This document shows positions 58,601 through 64,000 of a DNA stretch of 64,000 nt, in pieces. The DNA is from Excoecaria cochinchinensis (Eukaryota; Streptophyta; Magnoliopsida; Malpighiales; Euphorbiaceae): assembly GCA_947683425.1 (NCBI GenBank), contig CANTUQ010000076.1, positions 62,001-126,000 on the forward strand, read 5' to 3'. Numbering within the stretch: the first letter of the stretch is position 1; each line of letters starts with the position of its first letter. The notes under the pieces are model-generated. The model saw only the letters and a program-made list of their open reading frames with translations, searched no databases and had not been told where the DNA came from. The translations under genes were made by a program, and so were the position numbers.

Positions 58601-59286
58601 TGCTCGGGTTGGTTTTTCTTGAGAAGTTTAAAGGTTGGCTCACAAATAGAAGTGAGCTTAGCGATGAACCTACTGATGTATTGTAACTTCCCTAAGAAAC
58701 TTTTGACATCCTTTTCTTTCTGGGGTATCGGCATTTCTCTGATGGCTTTGACCTTATCGGGATTAACCTCAATTCCCCTCTGTCTTACAACATGTCCCAA
58801 AAGCTTACCTGAGGTGACTTCGAAGATACATTTCTTAGGGTTCAATCGAAAGTCGTACTTATTGATACTCTGAAATAACTTTTCTAAAGCTTTGAAGTGA
58901 CCTCTTGAGTGGCTGACTTGATCATCATGTCATCGACATACATCTCTACTTGTTTGTGAATAAAGTCATCCAAGATCTTGATGGCCATTCTTTGATAAGT
59001 CACGCCGGCGTTCTTCAACCCGAAGGGTATAACTCTATAAGCAAATGTCCCCCACTCGGTAATGAAGGCTATTTTGATGTGATATGCAATCTTATTAAGG
59101 ACCTGATTATACCCGACGTATCCGTCCACAAAACTGTACATCATGCAAGCAGTTGCACTGTCTACCAGAACATCGAAGTGAGGCAAAGGGAAGACATCTT
59201 TTGGACAAACCTTTTTCAAGTCTCGATAATCCACACATACCCAGACTCTCCCATCCTTTTTAGCTACAGGAACTACAATGGCTAGC
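58601..59286 (-). pseudogene. Tat reverse transcriptase fragment
   Basis: VVPVAKKDGRVWVCVDYRDL through FPLPHFDVLVDSATACMMYS and IPFGLKNAGVTYQRMAIKIL, catalytic YVDDMMIKSA, a frame slip near 58885, then LHNPKK-like KCIFEVTSGKLLGHVVRQRG up to LLKKNQPE. It ends abruptly at the gag start of Tat 2 within CAACC, a sequence found in both partners. Confidence 0.9.
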
Positions 59287-61458
59287 TGTAATGCCCATTT
59301 TTGACCGCACGCATAGCTTCACTATGGCGGTCAAAGATGGTCACCGCAACACACATCACATAGCAAAAACGCATACAATTGAGATATATACAAAATCCTG
59401 AATTAACAAATTTCTATCAAATGCAGCGAAACACTTATAAAACTCTAAGTTATATACATATTGTCTGCTTATATTACATATAACATTCGGTTATTATATC
59501 ATTTCTCTTTACATACCAAAATGGTTTTTACGTTATACAGACTACAAAGGACCTACAAAAAATAGCGAACCTTAGTGTTGACTAGAGATAATGCGGGGAC
59601 GTCTTTCACTTGTGCCTCGCTTCTGAACCTACACGAATTAACACCCGTGCTAAATGATAACACTTAGTGGAGAAACAACATACAATATATATATTCAGAA
59701 CAATTATTGTATAACAACAGATATATGCTTATTATTCATGCTTCATCATATACATACTTTATTGTCATACTTCTACACATACACGCTTCATAAATATAAC
59801 ATTGAACATATCTTGATGTACATATAGCATCTTTAGGAAATCATGTTCACATACTATAGTATCTCATGACAAACTTATAACGCGTCACATTCTTATGACG
59901 CATAATATTCACATTGCTCATTATTGATTACTCATTCATTATTTACCTTACTTGCAACTCATAGATGAAGATAACGGGTATCGCATTAGTACTTATATGT
60001 ACCATAAATCATATTAGTATCCACAGATACAACACTTTCGCATTAGTACCCGTAAGTACTGATATAATCATTAATATATAAACACTTATGTGAATCCAAA
60101 TAGGATTCTATATGCATTGGGGATTCCAAATGGGAATCAAATGCTTCAGTTGCAACACTTGACCCTATAGGCATGCGTATCTATCCACTCCTAGATTTTC
60201 AGGCTAAATTATTAATTCCAATTGATGTTCTTTTATTCTCACTATATAACATCCATTCATTCACATAAAGCATTATAATTTCATCAAATGTCTTACATCC
60301 ATTCATCAAATATCTTCACATAAAGGGAAGTCATCTTTTGGACAAGCCTTGTTCAAGTCTAGATAATCCACACAAACTCAAACTCTCCCATCCTTTTTAG
60401 CTACAGGAACTACATTGGCTAGCTGTAATGCCCATTTTTGACCGCACGCATTGATTCGCTTCGGCAGTCGAAGATGGTCACCACAACACACATCACATAG
60501 CAAAAACGCATACAATTGAGATATATACAAAATCCTGAATTAACAAATTTCTTTCAAATACAGTGGACCACTTATAAAACTCTTACTTATATACACATTG
60601 TCTGCTTATATTACTTATAACATTCAGTTATTATATCATTTCTATTTACATGCCAAAATGGTTATTACATTATACAGAGTACAAAGGACCTATAAAAAAT
60701 AGCAAACCCTAGTGTTGACCAGAGATAATGCAGGGCCATCTTTCACTTGTGCTTCGCTTCTAAACCTACACGAATTAACACCCGTGCTAAGCGATAACAC
60801 TTAGTAGGGAAATAATATACAATATACATAGTCATAACAATTATTGTATGACAACAGATGTATGCTTATTATTCATGCTTTATCATATACATACTTTATT
60901 ATCATACTTCTAGGCATACACGCTTCATAAATAGAACATTGAACATATCTTGATGTACATATAGCGTTATTAGGAAATCATGTTCACATACTACAGTATC
61001 ACATGATAAACTTATAATGCGTCACATTCACATTCTTTTGTTGCATAATATTCACATTGCTCATTATTGATTACTCATTCATTATTTACCTTGCCTGCAA
61101 ATCATAGATCCAGATAATAGGTATCGCATTACTACTTATAAGTACTGTAAATCATATTAGTATCCGCATATATAACACTTTCATATTAGTACCCATAGGT
61201 ACTGATATAATCATTAATATATAAACACTTATTTGAATTCAAATAGGATTCTATACGCATTGGGGATTCCAAATGGGAATCAAATGCTTCAGTTGCAGCA
61301 CTTGACCTTATAGGCCTGCCTATCCATCCACTGCTAGATTTTTAGGCTAAATTATTAATTCCAGTTGATGTTCATTTATTCTCACTATATAACATCCATT
61401 CATTCACATAAAGCATTATAATTTCATCAAATGTCTTACATACATACATGACTTTTCA
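59185..61458. repeat. 1137-bp tandem duplication across an insertion junction
   Basis: Unit 1 (59185-60321) and unit 2 (60322-61458) each contain about 102 bases of Tat RT followed by the first 1035 bases of the chromovirus LTR. Matching landmarks are offset by 1137 (LTR starts at 59287 and 60424). The join near 60315-60325 has AAAG in both parent sequences. The copies differ at many positions, so the duplication is old. Confidence 0.9.
59287..60321 (-). repeat. Partial chromovirus LTR (unit 1)
   Basis: TGTAATGCCCATTTTTGACC at its start. The hairpin here is CTAAATG-ATAA-CACTTAG (59650-59667), with G-T or mismatched pairs. It is truncated by the duplication join. Confidence 0.88.
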
Positions 61459-63197
61459 AACAAGCCCACATTTCATTATACATATTCAAATTATACAACA
61501 TTAGATAGTGTTTCAGAAAGATTTGTAGAAAGTTCAGATACCTCATGGTGATAACCAAATGGTTGTGACCGTGACATATGCACAACCCAAAACATAATGC
61601 AAAATGTAAGTGCCTCACGGTCATAACCATATGGTTGTGATCGTGACATACAAACAACCCAAAATAGAATTAATTAGAAGCATCTCACGGTGACAAGCAA
61701 ATGGTTGTGATCGTGACATGTAGACAATCTGAGGCAGAATAGAAAATAGGCATACCTCACGGTGACAACGAAATGGTTATGACCGTGACATATGCAAATT
61801 TTTGAGGCAGAATGGAATACAAGAGCATTTAACTTAGTCTTTTTAAACCTTTTTCCCTACCTCAATATGCATGACCATTAAAACTTATCAAAACGCAATC
61901 TTTAACCTACATAGCCTTCTAACCAAATGTTCATCAACATGTTAACTTATAAATGACATAACTCTCATTACATTTGAACTTAAAATCAAGGAGTTATGGC
62001 CAATGGGACACAACTTGCTCCAAAAGCCCTCCTACAGAATTTTAGCTACACTTGTGGACACTTTTCAAGACCTTAGAGTCCTCAAATCAAAAGAGCTATT
62101 TCTACAGCAATTTAAGACATGAACATTGTGATTCTAATCCAATCAACCTTATTTAGAGTCATAAAACTCATTTTATAATCTAAATAATCTTAGAAAGGCA
62201 AAATGGAACGCAAACCAATTCTACGCTTCCAAATTCAATAAGCTTCAAACTAACTAATTTGACATAACTTTTCATCAAACTCAAGCTAAACTTCCATAAC
62301 ACAATCATAAATATCACGGCACTTGCAATTTCCCATTAGAAACTCATCCATTCACAAATACATAGCAATTTCTCAAATCTTTCGAAATTAGGTTTACATG
62401 CTTAGGTCAATAAACTCATGGCAATCAATTTAGCTCAACAAACTCATCTCTTCAAATCAATTCATCACACAACATAAATACACATTTCAGATACACAAGC
62501 ACTCAATTTAATACACATAACATTTAGTTTCCCAAACCTTAATCTCCTATGCTCCAATGTGCTCACTTGGCACTAGGCTTACCAACCTTCTCCTTTCCCT
62601 TATCTTTTCTTATTTTTACCACTGCAAACACAATCCAATTTCCAGAATTGAAATAAGGGAATCAATACCAATTAAATTCAGAAAAGAAGAAGGAGAAGAA
62701 GATAAATCTAACACCATAACTTACCTTACTTATTAAAGAACTCAATTTAACTTACTATCAACCAACAGAAATCAACTAATAGAAGTTGATGAACCAAAAT
62801 TCAAGATGAACATGAATGAAAGAAGAAGAAAGAGGAGAACAAAAGGAGAACAGAAATAGAGCTTAGGGTGGCCGGACAAGAGCATGCAATATGAGACCCA
62901 AATCTGCCTCTCAAATGCTATATATTGCATGTAGTTGATGAGTTGGCAAAGCCAGCTCTCAACACATGGATTCCACCCACTTTAGATTAGGTTAAACTAA
63001 TCCCACTTGACACTAATTAATCCTTGTTTAACTTAATCATGTACAACTACACTTTAATCACCTAACTTATTTATTTTATTCAATTAAGTCCTCTTTTCCA
63101 ATTACACTTAAGTCCAAAATTAGAAATTTCAAATCAAACTTGTCCAATTACCCTAACTAAGCTAGAATACTACTAAGGTGAATTTCGGGTCATTACA
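60424..63197 (-). repeat. Chromovirus 3' LTR, 2774 bp
   Basis: TGTAATGCCC ... CGGGTCATTACA. Hairpin CTAAGCG-ATAA-CACTTAG (60787-60804). Four long palindromes (61541-61790). Minus-strand splice donor TAAG|GTAAGTTA at 62724/62723. The polypurine stretch AAGGAAGGGAAACT precedes it in the minus direction. It inserted into the Tat RT frame. Confidence 0.9.
61541..61790. repeat. Four 35-bp palindromes at about 70-bp spacing
   Basis: Units begin at about 61541, 61614, 61683 and 61756 and have the form CTCACGGTCATAACCA-TATGG-TTGTGATCGTGA with few mismatches between arms. Paired changes on opposite arms (GACC/GGTC and GATC) are present in part. Confidence 0.9.
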
Positions 63198-63461
63198 AGT
63201 TTCCCTTCCTTAAAAGAATTTTATCTGCGAAATTCATACCTGTATTAAACATATGAGGATACTGAGCTCCCACCGCTGCTTTCGGTTCCCATGTTGCTTC
63301 TTCTATCCCATGATGCAGCTAAAGTACTTTTACTAACGGAACTTGCTTATTCCAAAGTTGCTTCACTTCCTGTGCCAATATTGCTTTAGGCTTCTCATCA
63401 TAAGAGAAATCTGATTGTACTTGCACATCTTGCACTAGTATGATGTCAGATTCATCTAAAT
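63198..63461 (-). pseudogene. Chromovirus pol C-terminus, chromodomain-like
   Basis: Minus strand: DVQVQSDFSYDEKPKAILAQ, EVKQLWNKQVPLVKVL, a TAG in place of a Trp codon, then HHGIEEATWEPKAAVGAQYP. The pattern ATWEP after a basic strand is the signature of the chromodomain-like tail of plant Tekay/Del-type gypsy elements, which targets integration to heterochromatin. The rest of pol is cut off by the LTR at 63462. Confidence 0.85.
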
Positions 63462-64000
63462 TGTAACATCCCAAAATGGTCCCTAATAGAATTTATGGAA
63501 TTTATTGAGTTATTAAGGGCATAATGGTAATTGGACAAGTGTAAGATTAAATTAATTAAAGACCAAATTGAAAGAAATATTTAAGTGATTAATTGGATGT
63601 TTTGCCAAGGACCAAAGAGACTTTAACCAAGGATTTTATAAGTTGAACAAATTGAGTAATGACACATGGCAAGGTAGGTAAGGAACATTAATTGGAGAAA
63701 AGAAAGAAAGGAAGAGAGAGGGAAACCAAATTCAAAATTTTGGTTCCCGTTCCCCCTCTTTTTCCTGCATTCTTCTTCTTCTTTTTGCCCCTTGCTTCTC
63801 CTTCCTTAGGTGTTCTTCAAGGTTTTGAGTTGAAATTGAAGTGGATTGGTGGCTTTTGTAAGGTAAGTGGTTGGTTTGGGTTTAATGTCTTCACCTTCTT
63901 CTACTTCTTGGTTTTGATTTTTTGTATTTGGGCATGAATTAAGAGATTTGTTGGGTTTGATTCTTGTAAAAAATGGCTGAGAAGAGAAAAGATAAAGGAA
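63462..64000 (+). repeat. LTR of another chromovirus-like family, plus strand, runs off window
   Basis: TGTAACATCCCAAAATGGTC begins inside the chromovirus tail. Orientation is opposite to all other large elements here. A splice donor TTGTAAG|GTAAGTGG lies at 63863-63864, about 400 bases in, after a CT-rich region, as in the other LTRs. Confidence 0.8.

Larger units (their letters stand above)
53605..59286 (-). mobile_element. Tat/Ogre-like element 2, rearranged remains
   Basis: In minus direction: an RT fragment (59286-58605), then a gag start joined to it (58600), gag, a shortened pol lacking most of RT and RNase H, the integrase, pol end, and a 3' region with two tandem arrays. The usual order is gag before RT, so the first piece comes from another copy. 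It is flanked on the right by a chromovirus LTR that inserted into the RT sequence, and on the left by the gag-only element. Confidence 0.85.

Noticed and set aside
61541..61790. Four spaced repeats considered as a CRISPR array
   Set aside because: Plant nuclear DNA; spacers are related LTR sequence and each repeat is a single large palindrome inside an LTR.
63692..63937. 81-codon plus-strand frame near the window end
   Set aside because: Lies in the first-exon-like CT-rich part of an LTR; composition is low complexity (Phe/Leu runs), and the splice donor falls inside it.

Overview
The window is nuclear DNA of a flowering plant, most likely a eudicot. It holds short exons split by AT-rich introns, a plant pentatricopeptide-repeat (PPR) fragment, a plant porin exon, and above all nested LTR retrotransposons of the Ty1/copia, Ty3/gypsy Tat/Ogre-like and chromovirus-like lineages. 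I cannot name the species.

Positions 1-18.8 kb are the gene-bearing part. A decayed copia element (minus strand, 5' LTR 3181-3361) is cut by the window start. After it come a FRIGIDA-like gene fragment, two nested non-autonomous hAT-like elements with 8-bp target duplications, an orphan last exon of a mitochondrial porin (VDAC), a 1.1-kb minisatellite built on an 11-bp unit, a PPR fragment, and a six-exon gene for a probable organelle-targeted protein with a winged-helix-like C-terminus. That gene's reading frame is interrupted by one nonsense codon. A third copy of the hAT-like family and another hAT-type end follow.

Positions 18.8-46.9 kb form a five-level nest. A Tat-type LTR (46288-46876) contains a copia element (42682-46287). 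That element contains Tat element 1 (18855-42681), whose leader contains a solo LTR (26004-39490, target duplication AAGGT). The solo LTR contains a 10.4-kb array of three LTRs and two gag-only interiors (26347-36772, target duplication CTTTA). All of the coding elements are on the minus strand and nearly all are broken.

Positions 46.9-59.3 kb are the remains of Tat element 2, with two tandem-repeat arrays and a pol chimera. It is split by a young gag-only element (47016-53604) whose two LTRs are about 99% identical and whose 397-residue gag frame is intact. Positions 59.3-64 kb hold a chromovirus 3' end (chromodomain-like tail plus LTR), a 1137-bp tandem duplication across its insertion junction, and the start of another LTR on the plus strand.

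The most unusual signal lies in the non-coding LTRs of the gag-only and chromovirus families. Diverged families share three things in a fixed order: a strong 5' splice donor; further downstream a cluster of long palindromes whose sequence is specific to each family; and then a conserved double hairpin. Gag-only elements also have an acceptor-like site right before the gag start codon. Together these suggest a leader intron that would remove the palindromes, the hairpin and the primer-binding site from the gag mRNA. This is inference from sequence and needs RNA data.
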